Counted from the first letter of the stretch, positions 7,687-17,178 are shown. The stretch: 64,000 nt of DNA from Vreelandella salicampi (GCF_013415105.1 NZ_JACCDF010000013.1:62001-126000); one strand, 5' to 3'. The notes: generated by a model not told the origin, from the sequence alone. Program-made: numbers and translations.

Positions 7687-8375
7687 ACAAGCCCAAGATG
7701 CTGGGGCTGATCGCGGCGGCGGCCATGGTCGCCGCCCCCTTCGCCAGCGCCAGCGATGAAGTCCAAACGGTGGCTGTGTCCACTGATGCCTATAACCGGC
7801 TCGTGTTCCCCGAGCCGTACTCGCAGATCGTGATTCCCCCGGAAGCCGAGCTGCGTGATAACCCCGTGCCCACCGATGGTAAGCGGGGCCTGTTGATTCG
7901 ACCGGCTGAGGATGCAGAGCCCTTCTCTGTCTTCGTTCAGCTGAAGAGCGGCGAGGCTTTCACTGTGAAGCTGGCGCCGGATGCTGACATCGAAGCCCAG
8001 GTGTTCCGCTACCGGAATGCCCCTGACCTCTCTGAAAAGCCCGAGCAGGAAAGCCGGCCCAAGGATCGCTGGATAGCCGACACCATTCTGTCCGCCTTCC
8101 AGGGTGGCCGCCCTGCCGGGTTCGAGCCATCGGGTCGCCCGTCTAGCGCCCGCATGGAAATGCCCAACGGCGGCACCCTCAAGCTCACCGCCCAGGACCA
8201 ATACCGTGGCTCCGGCCATGTGGTGAACGTCTATGTCCTGTCGGCGGACACCTCCGTGGAGGTCGAGCCTCGAGACTTCTACCGGGCCGGCGTCGTGGCC
8301 ATCTCCCTGGATGGGGATGTGGTGAGCGAGCGCCAGAACCCTCGGATGATCGTCGTGGAGGTGGACCGTGGCTGA
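7683..8375 (+). CDS. traK: TraK (VirB9-like) secretin-type protein
   Basis: The 230-residue product has a cleavable signal peptide (LGLIAAAAMVAAPFASA) and a beta-rich domain with PEPYSQIVIPPEAELRDNP, matching F-type TraK. It would form the outer part of the core complex with TraB and TraV. Order traL-traE-traK-traB is the classic F-type order. The stop overlaps the GTG start of traB. Confidence 0.85.
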   Translation: MNKPKMLGLIAAAAMVAAPFASASDEVQTVAVSTDAYNRLVFPEPYSQIVIPPEAELRDNPVPTDGKRGLLIRPAEDAEPFSVFVQLKSGEAFTVKLAPDADIEAQVFRYRNAPDLSEKPEQESRPKDRWIADTILSAFQGGRPAGFEPSGRPSSARMEMPNGGTLKLTAQDQYRGSGHVVNVYVLSADTSVEVEPRDFYRAGVVAISLDGDVVSERQNPRMIVVEVDRG

Positions 8376-9855
8376 AGAGCAAGGCAAACAGCAGCCCGAG
8401 GAAGGCGGTGGCGGCAAAGCCTCTGCCGTCTCCAAGGCCAAGTCCAAGATCGTGTCTCAAGGCCTGCTGGAGCGGGCGCAGACGCGCAAGTGGCTCCTCT
8501 ATGGAGGGGCTGCATGTCTGGTGGTGTGGCTGGTGGCCAGTAAGGCTATCAGCGAGCGCAACAGTGATGATGACCGCGCCCCGCCGCCTCCCGAGTTCGT
8601 AGACACCTCGCCGAACACTCGCGAGGGCGAAGAAATCACGATCGCTCGACTTCAGCGCCAGCTTCGAGACGCCAATGAGCAGATTGCCCAGCAGCGTGAG
8701 CGCCAGGAGCAGCGTGACGAAGAGTTCATGGAGCAGCTGGAGTCGATCAAGTCTTCCATGGAGACCGAACGCGAGACGATGCAGACCACCATGGCTGAGC
8801 TGCGCGAGAGCCTGGTGAATGCCTCGGACAGCGACGGCGATGCTGGGGTACGGATTGGCACCGGGTCGCGTGACAACGACAGCGATGCCAGCCGCTCCCC
8901 GACTGATTACCTCCGGCCGCCGCGGGGCGATGACTCCGGTGTGGTTCCGCCGCCCCCGCTGGCGCGTCGTGACAGCGACTCAGGCCGAGGCAACCTGCCC
9001 CCGCGCCAGCAGGCCTCATCTGTTTCGAGCGGTGGGGTCATCCCCTCGCAACTGCCCCAGCTCCAGCAGCCCGATGAGCCTGCCGAACCTATCGTGCTCG
9101 ATGGCTCGATCGGTGAGTCCAATGCCCGAATCATCCGCAACGAGGAAGTCGCTCAAGAGGATGACGAAGAGAATATGGGGCCGCCGAAGGCGGGGTTCCT
9201 CCCGATGGGCTCGTTCTCCGAGGTCGCGATGCTGACCGGGGCCGATTTCGGTGCCGCCGAACGGACGCGCAACAACCCGCAGCCGGTGCTCTTCCGCATC
9301 CAGAACGATGCCTTCCTCCCGGGTAGTGCCCGGTATCGCCTCGCCGACTGCTTTGGCATGGGCGGTGGCTACGGGGATCTCTCGAGCGAGCGGGCGCACA
9401 TCAATGTCACCCGGATCTCCTGCGTCGACACCAAGACCGGGATGATGCTCGAGTCCCCCATCAATGGGTACATCGTGGACTCCGATGGCCGCCTGGGGCT
9501 GCGCGGCAATGTTGAGCGTCGTGCTGGCGCCCTGCTGGGCAAGGCCATGCTGGCTGGCTTTGCTGAAGGCGCCAGCAGCCTCGCGGCGACCGCTGCCCAG
9601 GGGGCAGAGCAGGCCGTGACCGGCAGTGGCGTGGTGACCACCGTTGACCCCGATAGCGTTGGCGAGGTGGGCCTGTACGGCGGTGCTGGCCGTGCCATGG
9701 AGATCCTGGCCGAGCGCTACATCGAAGAAGCCGAATCCATGTTCCCGGTGATCGAGGTTCCCTCTGGCCGCCGCGGGACCGTTGTGATCCAGGAAGGTCA
9801 GCAGCTTGAGTGGGAAGCCTACGAGCTGGCCGACAAGATGCCGACCCAGGAGTAA
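8368..9855 (+). CDS. traB: TraB (VirB10-like) core-complex protein
   Basis: The 495-residue protein has a cytoplasmic tail, one membrane segment (WLLYGGAACLVVWLVAS, about residues 42-58), a coiled-coil (about 90-145), a Pro/Ser-rich linker, and a C-terminal VirB10 domain beginning GFLPMGSFSEVAMLTGADFGA and ending in EGQQLEWEAYELAD. TraB spans both membranes. The GTG at 8368 overlaps the end of traK; no other good start lies near. Confidence 0.9.
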   Translation: MAEEQGKQQPEEGGGGKASAVSKAKSKIVSQGLLERAQTRKWLLYGGAACLVVWLVASKAISERNSDDDRAPPPPEFVDTSPNTREGEEITIARLQRQLRDANEQIAQQRERQEQRDEEFMEQLESIKSSMETERETMQTTMAELRESLVNASDSDGDAGVRIGTGSRDNDSDASRSPTDYLRPPRGDDSGVVPPPPLARRDSDSGRGNLPPRQQASSVSSGGVIPSQLPQLQQPDEPAEPIVLDGSIGESNARIIRNEEVAQEDDEENMGPPKAGFLPMGSFSEVAMLTGADFGAAERTRNNPQPVLFRIQNDAFLPGSARYRLADCFGMGGGYGDLSSERAHINVTRISCVDTKTGMMLESPINGYIVDSDGRLGLRGNVERRAGALLGKAMLAGFAEGASSLAATAAQGAEQAVTGSGVVTTVDPDSVGEVGLYGGAGRAMEILAERYIEEAESMFPVIEVPSGRRGTVVIQEGQQLEWEAYELADKMPTQE

Positions 9856-9859
9856 CCCG

Positions 9860-10357
9860 ATGACCAAGAAGCTGTTGATCCCCCTGGGCGCCCTGCTGTT
9901 CCTCGGCGGCTGCGCCACCGTCCAACATGACTGCGATCTCGGCGAAGAGTGCGTGGGCACCAGTGATGTCTACACCGCAGCCGTGGCCAATGAGGGCTCA
10001 AGCGAGTCGGTGATGGAGGGCGTGGAGCCCGCTTCCGAGGCTGAGGAGGAGCAGATCGAGCAGTGGCGCCCCTACAGCGGGGGTGGTCTCACTGACCAGC
10101 CGGTATACCAACCGGGCAAGCCCGTGCGTATCTGGGTGGCCCCGTGGCGCGGTGACGATGGGATTCTCCGCTCAGGCGAATACCTCTACGTCACCCTTCC
10201 CGATTCATGGCGCTATGGCGAGCTGCGCGAGGCAGGCGTCGGTGCCGGCATGATCGGGCCTGCTCCAGGCGAGCTGCACATTGCGCCTGCGGGCCGTGGG
10301 CGCCAGCCGAACCCGAACCGCATCCAGCCGCAAATGCAGATCGTCCCGGAGGAGTGA
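9860..10357 (+). CDS. traV: TraV-like outer-membrane lipoprotein
   Basis: The 165-residue product has a lipobox (LLFLGGCATV) and a soon-following CDLGEECVG pair of cysteines, then an acidic linker and a C-terminal RIWVAPWRGDDGILRSGEYLYVTL, as in F-type TraV (VirB7-like). Starts at the ATG 4 bp after traB; the larger open frame upstream is overlap with traB. Confidence 0.8.
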   Translation: MTKKLLIPLGALLFLGGCATVQHDCDLGEECVGTSDVYTAAVANEGSSESVMEGVEPASEAEEEQIEQWRPYSGGGLTDQPVYQPGKPVRIWVAPWRGDDGILRSGEYLYVTLPDSWRYGELREAGVGAGMIGPAPGELHIAPAGRGRQPNPNRIQPQMQIVPEE

Positions 10358-10358
10358 G

Positions 10359-12971
10359 ATGAAGATCACTGCGATGACCCGCATGCGGCACCAGTTGCGC
10401 CGCATGATCCAGCAGGGGGCACCGGACTACGGAGACCGGGCTCTCCCTCTCCAGGCGGCCGAGGCGCTGACCGAGCGGGATGACCCGGCCACCCTGCTGC
10501 CCTACCTCGACTACGAGGATGGCTACTGTGTCAGGGATGATGGCAAGCACCCCCAGCTGGGGTTTGGCATCCAGTTCTCCCCGCTCATGGTCGCCGGCAA
10601 GGACATCGAGGAGCAGATCGAGTCGCTGATTACCCGGGCGCCAGCTGACACGGTGATTCAGTTCGTCGCGCACAGCTCTCCGGCGATCGAGGACCGCATC
10701 CAGACCTGGGAGACACGGCGGCTGCGTTACTGCAAAGACCCCATGCTCAAGGAGCTGGTGGAGCGCCGGAGCCAGCACATGCTCGATGCAGCGGCCAACA
10801 ACAAGAGCCTGCTGCCGAACGAGCGCCTGTACCCTCGCGAGGTTCATTACTTCGCCTTCTTCACGATGACCTTCGACGGTGACCCGGAGCACGCTGAGGA
10901 GATCCGCTCGTGGCGCCACATGTGCGACGAGTTTCGCCAGTCGGTGCAGGGGGCCTTCGCCTCGATGGGACTTGGCCCCGCACTGATGAACGAGCTGGGC
11001 GCCCGTCGCGTGTTGCGCCGGATCGCCAATCCGCAGATGGTGCCTGGTGAGCTTCAGCGCCTCGAGGAGGAGGATGGGAGCTTTGTCGACTCGATATTCG
11101 ACAAGCGCACCCGCGTCCGCGTGAAGTCGTCTGGCGCCATCCAGTTCAGCGATGACGAGCGCGAAGTCGACGTGGTGCCGATCACCATCGACACCTACCC
11201 GGACTACCTGCGGCTCTACATGACGGGTGACCTCCTGGGCGAGCTGAAGTCGGCCACCGACCGGATCGCGCCGGCTTACTGGATGCACACCACGATCTAC
11301 AAGCCGTCGACCGAGAAGGCGCGGAACGACATCACCATGCGCATGGGGATGATCTCCAAGCAGTGCATGAGCGATTCCGAGTGGTACAAGGGCATGATGC
11401 CCCACCTGTTCACTCGGCGCCGGGACACCCAGCAGCTGCTCAACGACACCCGCTCGAGTTACTGCCCGGTGCGCATGTGGTCAGGGATCAACATCATCAC
11501 CGAGCCAGAGCGTGCTGCCTCAGATGCCGACTACGTTACCTCTCTGTGGCGGAAGGCTGGGTTCCGGGCGTCCCGCGAGCGCTACATCACCCTGCCGATC
11601 TGGCTGTCCTCGCTGCCCTGGGGCTATAACCCGCGCATGGACAAGCCGACCTCGGGCCTCCAGCGGGCACAGATGGTCTCGAGCCTCAACGGGGCCTGTG
11701 CGTCGATCTGCCAGGGCGACTGGGGCGGCAATGGCCCGGTGGTCCGCAAAGACCCTCAGGGCAACCCGTACCTCTATGCCAACGGCCTGCTCCTGGTCTC
11801 GCGCCGGGGGCAAATGTCGTGCATCGACATTTTCGACTCGGCGACCTCCTACAACTTCTCGGTCATCGCGACCTCGGGGGCGGGCAAGTCATTCCTCGCC
11901 AACGAGTTCGTCACCGACATGCGTTGTCGGGATGGTGTGGTGCGGATCATCGACGTGGGCGGCTCCTACAAGGAGCTGTGCGAGCTGCTGGGCGGCCAGG
12001 AGCTGCGCTTCGACCCCAACTACCCTGTGTCCCTCAACCCCTTTTGGGGCATCCGTGGCAAGCAGCGCTACGACGATGATGACGGGGGGAGCGAGATCGC
12101 CGAGATGATCCCGGTCCTCAAGGACGCTATCTCGCAGATGGCCTTCCCGCTTGGGGAGCCGGACAACTACGAGTACCAGCTGATCGAGAAAGCCATCCTG
12201 GAGAGCCATGACGCGCACGGTGAGGTCATGGAGACCCAGCACGTCTACCAGTGGCTGGCGAAACGGGCAGACAGTGATCCCGTGGCCAAGAACATCGCGT
12301 TGCAGCTGGAGCCCTATGCGGTCGGCCGCCACGCTGCCTGGTTCAACGGCGAGCCGCAGCTGGACCTCTCCAACGAGTTCACGATCCTCGAGCTGGAAGA
12401 GCTGAACGTCGACCGCGAGCTGCGCAACGTGGTGATGACGCTGCTGATGGCGCGGACCACCCGGGACATGTACCTGCGCCCCCGCAACATCCCCAAGATG
12501 ATGCTGATCGATGAGGCCTGGGATCTGCTGGCGGACCCCAAGAGCGGCAAGTTCATCGAGACCGCTTTCCGCCGTATCCGTAAGTATTACGGCAGCGCCG
12601 GCTTCATCACCCAGGGCTTCAAGGACACCGACCTCTCGCCGGCTGCCCAGGCTGCCTTCGATAACGCGCCCTGGACGTTTGTGCTCAAGCAGTCCGGCCC
12701 CTCGCTGGACTATGCCGAGAAGAACGGCAAGCTGGGCGGCGAGGACGAGTTCCTGTTCGACATGCTGCGAGGCGTGAAGCCCGGGGCGGGCTACTCCGAG
12801 GTGTTCGTCAAGCACGAGAGCGGCGGTGGTCTCTTCAGGTTCGTGGTCGACCCCTACTCGTACTTCCTCTACTCGACCAACCCGAAGGATCAGGCTCGCT
12901 TGATGAAGCTCACCGAGGCGGGCCACAGCACTCAGGAAGCCATCCGCATGCTCGCCGAAGGGCGAGGGTAG
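10359..12971 (+). CDS. traC: TraC (VirB4-like) pilus-assembly ATPase
   Basis: The 870-residue protein is of usual TraC length. It carries a Walker A motif ATSGAGKSF near residue 505 and a Walker B MLIDEAWDLL near residue 714, with the VirB4/TraC N-terminal region before them. TraC energises pilus assembly from the inner membrane. The ATG at 10359 lies one base past the traV stop region and is preceded by GGAGGAG. No frameshift or truncation is seen. Confidence 0.92.
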   Translation: MKITAMTRMRHQLRRMIQQGAPDYGDRALPLQAAEALTERDDPATLLPYLDYEDGYCVRDDGKHPQLGFGIQFSPLMVAGKDIEEQIESLITRAPADTVIQFVAHSSPAIEDRIQTWETRRLRYCKDPMLKELVERRSQHMLDAAANNKSLLPNERLYPREVHYFAFFTMTFDGDPEHAEEIRSWRHMCDEFRQSVQGAFASMGLGPALMNELGARRVLRRIANPQMVPGELQRLEEEDGSFVDSIFDKRTRVRVKSSGAIQFSDDEREVDVVPITIDTYPDYLRLYMTGDLLGELKSATDRIAPAYWMHTTIYKPSTEKARNDITMRMGMISKQCMSDSEWYKGMMPHLFTRRRDTQQLLNDTRSSYCPVRMWSGINIITEPERAASDADYVTSLWRKAGFRASRERYITLPIWLSSLPWGYNPRMDKPTSGLQRAQMVSSLNGACASICQGDWGGNGPVVRKDPQGNPYLYANGLLLVSRRGQMSCIDIFDSATSYNFSVIATSGAGKSFLANEFVTDMRCRDGVVRIIDVGGSYKELCELLGGQELRFDPNYPVSLNPFWGIRGKQRYDDDDGGSEIAEMIPVLKDAISQMAFPLGEPDNYEYQLIEKAILESHDAHGEVMETQHVYQWLAKRADSDPVAKNIALQLEPYAVGRHAAWFNGEPQLDLSNEFTILELEELNVDRELRNVVMTLLMARTTRDMYLRPRNIPKMMLIDEAWDLLADPKSGKFIETAFRRIRKYYGSAGFITQGFKDTDLSPAAQAAFDNAPWTFVLKQSGPSLDYAEKNGKLGGEDEFLFDMLRGVKPGAGYSEVFVKHESGGGLFRFVVDPYSYFLYSTNPKDQARLMKLTEAGHSTQEAIRMLAEGRG

Positions 12972-12980
12972 GGTTGGCTG

Positions 12981-13763
12981 GTGCTGGCGCTTCTATCCGC
13001 CCTGTCGGCCTGTCTCGCTGGGGCGGTGGGCTACTCGGTCATGGTGGTGCTGCCTGTGGTGGTGTTCATCGGGGCGCCTCTGGAGCTGCTGCGTCCACCG
13101 GGCGAGATGGCCGTCTCGCACACCCTGGCCCAAGGCACCATTCTGGCGGGAGCCGCCGTCTCCATCCTCGCTTGGCTAGGGTATCGGCTGGCGCCAGCCA
13201 GCTACCGGGTCGGCCGTCTGTTCCCCGGGGCTCGCGAGCTGGCTGATCGCGTCTGGGTCTACGAGTCCCCTGCCCTTCAGGCCTATGCCATGCCTAGCCC
13301 TACGGGTGGCGTGGTCGTTCTGACGCGGGCTGCCCTGAACCTCCCCAAGGCAGAGCTTGACTGGCTGCTGGCGCACGAGCGATCGCACCTGCGCCGGGGG
13401 GATGCCTCGGCCAATCTCTGGTGGTGGACCCAGCACCTCATCCTGCGGCTGGCGCTCCGTGTGGCCCTGGTGATTCACACGCTGCTGCGTCCCGTGCCTG
13501 TCCTGGGGCTGGTCAGCCGCCTCTATTACAACGTCGCCTTCCTGGGCTTGCGGCTGGCGCTGTGGCTGTTCAAGGCGCTAGACCGGCACCTGGGCCGCCT
13601 CATGGAGTATCGCGCTGACAGCGATGCCGCACGCGCCACCACGGCGGTGGCCGGCTGCTATCTCCTGAGCCGCCTGCCAGCTGGCCTAGAACCCAGCTGG
13701 GGGCTTTTCTCCACTCACCCGCCCACCTATCGGCGGATTCGGCGTCTGGAGCGCATGATATGA
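12981..13763 (+). CDS. M48-type membrane metallopeptidase
   Basis: The 260-residue protein has membrane segments at the N-terminus and a zinc-peptidase motif HERSH (HEXXH type) near residue 132 within LLAHERSHLRRGD, then further hydrophobic stretches and a downstream EYRADSDAA supplying the third ligand, as in HtpX/M48 enzymes. It follows traC by 9 bp and overlaps the HD gene by 4 bp, so it belongs to the transfer operon. A role in processing or quality control of transfer proteins is inferred. Confidence 0.75.
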   Translation: MLALLSALSACLAGAVGYSVMVVLPVVVFIGAPLELLRPPGEMAVSHTLAQGTILAGAAVSILAWLGYRLAPASYRVGRLFPGARELADRVWVYESPALQAYAMPSPTGGVVVLTRAALNLPKAELDWLLAHERSHLRRGDASANLWWWTQHLILRLALRVALVIHTLLRPVPVLGLVSRLYYNVAFLGLRLALWLFKALDRHLGRLMEYRADSDAARATTAVAGCYLLSRLPAGLEPSWGLFSTHPPTYRRIRRLERMI

Positions 13764-16700
13764 GCCTGATGGGCTATCGCTCGACTCTCCTGCGATCCGT
13801 CATTGCCCTGACGGTCTTCTACAGCCTTGCTGGCATGGTGGCCTTCTACGCCATGGGGCCAGAAGCGCTCCAGGCGTGGCTGGAGGCTCGTGGTTTCTGG
13901 GATGCGGACAGGGGTGACATCAATCCCGCGAACGCCGCCTCTGCCGCCACAGAGGCGGTGGTGGCCAGGGTAGATACTGTCTGGCCCTGGCTGGTTGGCG
14001 GCATGGGCGTGGGGACGCTGATCGTCCTCATGGTGGTGTTGGTCGGCCGGGTCGTGCGTCGGTATCGAGCGAAGTCCCGGGGCGAGTTTCGTGGCATGGA
14101 TCTCACCATCACGTCCATGCCCACACCCGCCCCGGTGAAGTTCAAGCCGATCAAGGCACAGCTGGCGGGTGACGTGCCCCGCCATCATCTCCCGCTGATT
14201 CACCAGCTGCTGGGCTACCTGCAAGCACACCCTGACGCCTACTGCGGGGATGGCCATGGGACGACGCTGCTCGAGCACCACCTCGGCGTCATGGATCAGG
14301 CCTTCGAGTATGAAGGGGCCGACCCTCTTCTGCCCCTTGCTGCGGCAGCGCACGACATCGGCAAGACGATTTCGCATGCGAAACTGGACGGCGAATGGGT
14401 ACGGCTCTCCCCTCACGACAAGGAGGGTGGTCGACTCCTGCCGAAGTTTCCCGCCTGGTGGGAGCTGCCTGATGATGAACGGGCGATCCTTCTGCTGGCG
14501 GTCAAGTACGAGCACTCGCCCTCCAAGATGCCGCGCACCTTCCCAGGGCTCACCGACAAAGGCCTGCGTCGAGCGAGCACCCTCCTCCAGCAGCTACGGG
14601 AAATCGATGGGCTCACGACGCGCACCGAGAAGAGCAAGGTTCTGGAGTCAGTGGATGTGGAGGAGCTGGCGATCGATGCCTTCCTGCGCGTCATCCCCCT
14701 GGTGCCTTATCAGGTCAAGGGCCTGGCCAAGGGGGTGAAGGCGGCGGGCTTTCGCGTGGGCGACCGCCTGTACCTGTCCGAGCCGATGATCCGTGAAGCC
14801 GCCCTAACCAAGCTGGGGCAGGGTGTTGCCGAGGCGCTTGGCGGCGGCTATCGCGCCCCTGGCAAGACTGGGCAGTTCACACAGATCCTCTTGAAGGCGC
14901 TCCATGATCGCGGGTGGCTGGTGACCGAAGCCGAGGGCGTGCCGGAAGGCAGTGAGACAAGCAAGACGTGGACGCTACCAGCTGATCAGGCGCTGTGGCG
15001 CGTGCGATCCGGCATCATTGAGTTCCGGGGCATGATCGCTGTCGAGCTGCCTGAGGAGCATCACGGGCTTTATCCGCGAGAGACAGCCTATGAGGTGACG
15101 GTGATCGGCCCACTGCGCACCAGCGCTGGCAGTGGCGTCGTGCCGACCAAGGACAGCGGGAAGCGTGAAGAGCGTGCCGAGATTCCCAAGGGCATCCCTG
15201 CCTCCGAGGTATGCGAGGTCAGCCTCTTCGCCGCTTCACAACCTGGAGGCGAGGCCGGGAAGGTGGAGCCGCCAGCTGCCGGTGGGGATGTTGCACCGAA
15301 AGGCGAGGAGCCTGCGCCGAGCAAGGCCCAGAAGGACAGCCCGCCTTGGCTGCTCGAGGATGGTGACAGCGCCAGCACGGCGTCAGTCAGCAGTGGGGAC
15401 GCTGCACCGATGGACGAGCCCGTAGGTGGGAACGCTGCACCGAAAGAGGCTGCGGCTGCCGTTGGGGATGCTGCACCGAAGGGCGACCCGGTAGGTGGGG
15501 ATGCTGCACCGAAAGGAGGGGAAGCCGCTGGCGCTGGGGTTGTCCCGGCCCAGGATGAGGCCTCGAAAAGTGACGTGTCATGGCTGCTGGATGATGGTTT
15601 CGAGGATGCCGCGCCGCCAGTCAGCGGTGGGGATGCTGCACCGAAGGACGATCCAATAGGTGGGAACGCTGCACCGAAAGAGGCTGCGGCTGCCGGTGGG
15701 GATGCTGCACCGAAGGATGAGCCGGTAGGTGGGGATGCTGCACCGAAAGGAGGGGAAGCCGCTGGCGCGGCCGGTGAGCCCGCCCCAGAGCAGGCCTCGA
15801 AGCATGACGCCTCCTGGCTCCTCGAGGACGATGACAGCGCCAGTACAGCGCCAGCCAACGGTGGGGATACTGCACCGAAAGAGGCTGCGGCGGCCGGTGG
15901 GAACGCTGCACCGAAGGGCGACCCGGTAGGTGGGGATGTTGCGCCGAAAGGCGAGCAGGCCGCCGACGCAGCCGGTGAGCCCAGCCCAGAGCAGGCCCCG
16001 AAGCATGACGCCTCCTGGCTCCTCGAGGACGATCACGGCGCCAGCAAGGCCTCAGCCAGCGGTGGGGATGCTGCACCGAAGGATGACCCGGTAGGTGGGA
16101 ATACTGCACCGAAAGAGGCTGCGGCGGCCGATGGGAACGCTGCACCGAAGGGCGAGCAGGCCGCCGACGCGGCCGGTGAGGCCGCCCCGGAGCATGACGC
16201 CTCCTGGCTCCTCGAGGACGATGACAGCGCCAACACGGCCTCAGCCAGCGGTGGGGATGCTGCACCGAAAGAGGTTGCGGCGGCCGGTGGGGACGCTGCA
16301 CCGAAGGGCGATCCGATAGGTGGGGATGCTGCGCCGAAAGGCGAGGAGCCCACCCCGGAGCAGGCCCCGAAGCATGACGCCTCCTGGCTCCTCGAGGACG
16401 ATGACAGCGCCAGCACAGCGCCAGCCAGCGGTGGGAATACTGCACCGATAGAGGTTGCGGCGGCCGGTGGGAACGCTGCACCGAAGGACGACCCGGTAGG
16501 TGGGGATGCTGCACCGAAAGAGGCTGCGGCGTCCGGTGGGGATACTGCACCGAAGGACGACCCGGTAGGTGGGGATGTTGCACCGAAAGGCGAGCAGGCC
16601 GAGGAAGGAGCCCAGGAGGCCGAGGCGAAATTGTCGCCAATCGAGCGGCGGTTGCAGAAGCGCCGAGCTAAGGCGAAGAAGGCAGCCGCCAGCCACTCAG

Positions 16701-16798
16701 GTGGGAGTGCGTCACAAGCTGGCAGCGACAATGGTGCTGGCGCGAAGGGCAAGCGAGCAAAGGCCGAGGTGGCAGGGCCGCCCAAGCTCTTCAGCTGA
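13760..16798 (+). CDS. membrane HD-domain transfer protein with iteron-encoded repeat tail (possible MOBH-type relaxase relative)
   Basis: The 1012-residue protein has two N-terminal membrane segments (about residues 11-31 and 74-95), then an HD-type region with LLEHHLGVMDQA near residue 170 and AAAHDIGKT near 196. That HH...HD arrangement resembles TraI_2 of MOBH relaxases, though membrane segments are unusual for a relaxase, so nicking activity is unproven. From about residue 440 the protein is low complexity: repeats of GGDAAPK and ASWLLEDD. The DNA of the GGDAAPK units is the plasmid iteron (23 copies, 15281-16585). The C-terminus is basic. Last gene of the transfer operon. Confidence 0.6.
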   Translation: MSLMGYRSTLLRSVIALTVFYSLAGMVAFYAMGPEALQAWLEARGFWDADRGDINPANAASAATEAVVARVDTVWPWLVGGMGVGTLIVLMVVLVGRVVRRYRAKSRGEFRGMDLTITSMPTPAPVKFKPIKAQLAGDVPRHHLPLIHQLLGYLQAHPDAYCGDGHGTTLLEHHLGVMDQAFEYEGADPLLPLAAAAHDIGKTISHAKLDGEWVRLSPHDKEGGRLLPKFPAWWELPDDERAILLLAVKYEHSPSKMPRTFPGLTDKGLRRASTLLQQLREIDGLTTRTEKSKVLESVDVEELAIDAFLRVIPLVPYQVKGLAKGVKAAGFRVGDRLYLSEPMIREAALTKLGQGVAEALGGGYRAPGKTGQFTQILLKALHDRGWLVTEAEGVPEGSETSKTWTLPADQALWRVRSGIIEFRGMIAVELPEEHHGLYPRETAYEVTVIGPLRTSAGSGVVPTKDSGKREERAEIPKGIPASEVCEVSLFAASQPGGEAGKVEPPAAGGDVAPKGEEPAPSKAQKDSPPWLLEDGDSASTASVSSGDAAPMDEPVGGNAAPKEAAAAVGDAAPKGDPVGGDAAPKGGEAAGAGVVPAQDEASKSDVSWLLDDGFEDAAPPVSGGDAAPKDDPIGGNAAPKEAAAAGGDAAPKDEPVGGDAAPKGGEAAGAAGEPAPEQASKHDASWLLEDDDSASTAPANGGDTAPKEAAAAGGNAAPKGDPVGGDVAPKGEQAADAAGEPSPEQAPKHDASWLLEDDHGASKASASGGDAAPKDDPVGGNTAPKEAAAADGNAAPKGEQAADAAGEAAPEHDASWLLEDDDSANTASASGGDAAPKEVAAAGGDAAPKGDPIGGDAAPKGEEPTPEQAPKHDASWLLEDDDSASTAPASGGNTAPIEVAAAGGNAAPKDDPVGGDAAPKEAAASGGDTAPKDDPVGGDVAPKGEQAEEGAQEAEAKLSPIERRLQKRRAKAKKAAASHSGGSASQAGSDNGAGAKGKRAKAEVAGPPKLFS
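14370..14383. promoter_or_regulatory. KorB/parS-like palindrome, site 1 (within HD gene)
   Basis: Perfect TTTCGCATGCGAAA, encoding residues just after the HDIGK motif. It is identical to the site at the parA promoter. Being inside a conserved protein motif it may be partly coincidental. Confidence 0.55.
15281..16585 (+). repeat. 23 iteron copies embedded in the HD-domain gene
   Basis: Copies of GGTGGGGATGCTGCACCG (variants GGGAACGC, GGGATGTT, GGGAATAC) start at 15281, 15392, 15425, 15461, 15494, 15626, 15659, 15695, 15728, 15860, 15896, 15929, 16061, 16094, 16130, 16250, 16286, 16319, 16430, 16466, 16499, 16535 and 16568. Within clusters the spacing is 33 or 36 bp, keeping the reading frame. 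They encode GGDAAPK/GGNAAPK. The same sequence forms the oriV-side arrays at 42.6-43.9 kb. Confidence 0.92.
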
Positions 16799-16819
16799 TC
16801 CTTGCGGGAGGCCACCGGA

Positions 16820-16880
16820 GTCATGGCCATCCCTATCTCTCCTCGAGACCTGCAATCCCGCAGGAATGAGGAGAGAGACC
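16820..16880 (+). promoter_or_regulatory. GTCA-N7-CCCTAYC leader, copy 2
   Basis: GTCA at 16820, CCCTATC at 16831, hairpin CCTGC-aatccc-GCAGG, then GAATGAGGAGAGAG. Precedes the gene at 16881. Confidence 0.8.
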
Positions 16881-17132
16881 ATGCAGAACACTGAAGACGT
16901 GCTGATCGTTCGGGAGGAGAGCGACCTCCGTGGATTCTGGCGAGCGTATGAGCGCCACCATGAAGGTGCAGACCCTGCCGAATTCGGTATTGAGCGCAGA
17001 TGCGCCCAGGTGCGGTTCCATCGACGTGATTGGCCCTGTTCGGCCTCCGCGAGGCTTTCGATCGATGGCCAGCGCCGCACTTATCCGGTCACGCACGGGC
17101 TCTATGGCCTAGTTGTCCGCCCGGATCGCTGA
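16881..17132 (+). CDS. small uncharacterised leader-controlled protein
   Basis: The 83-residue product (MQNTEDVLIVREESDLRGFW...) is charged and soluble with no recognised family. The start is fixed by the structured leader, whose GAGAG lies just before the ATG. It follows the transfer operon and is the first of a run of leader-preceded accessory genes. Confidence 0.6.
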   Translation: MQNTEDVLIVREESDLRGFWRAYERHHEGADPAEFGIERRCAQVRFHRRDWPCSASARLSIDGQRRTYPVTHGLYGLVVRPDR

Positions 17133-17178
17133 TTCCCTGCCTCCCCCAGCTGCTGCTGCGGGAGGCTTCCCTCCAAGT

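Noticed and set aside
15088..16830. Several minus-strand open frames opposite the HD-gene repeat tail
   Set aside because: They are antisense shadows of the repeated, GC-rich coding sequence. Their Pro/His/Arg-rich repeats have no independent support.
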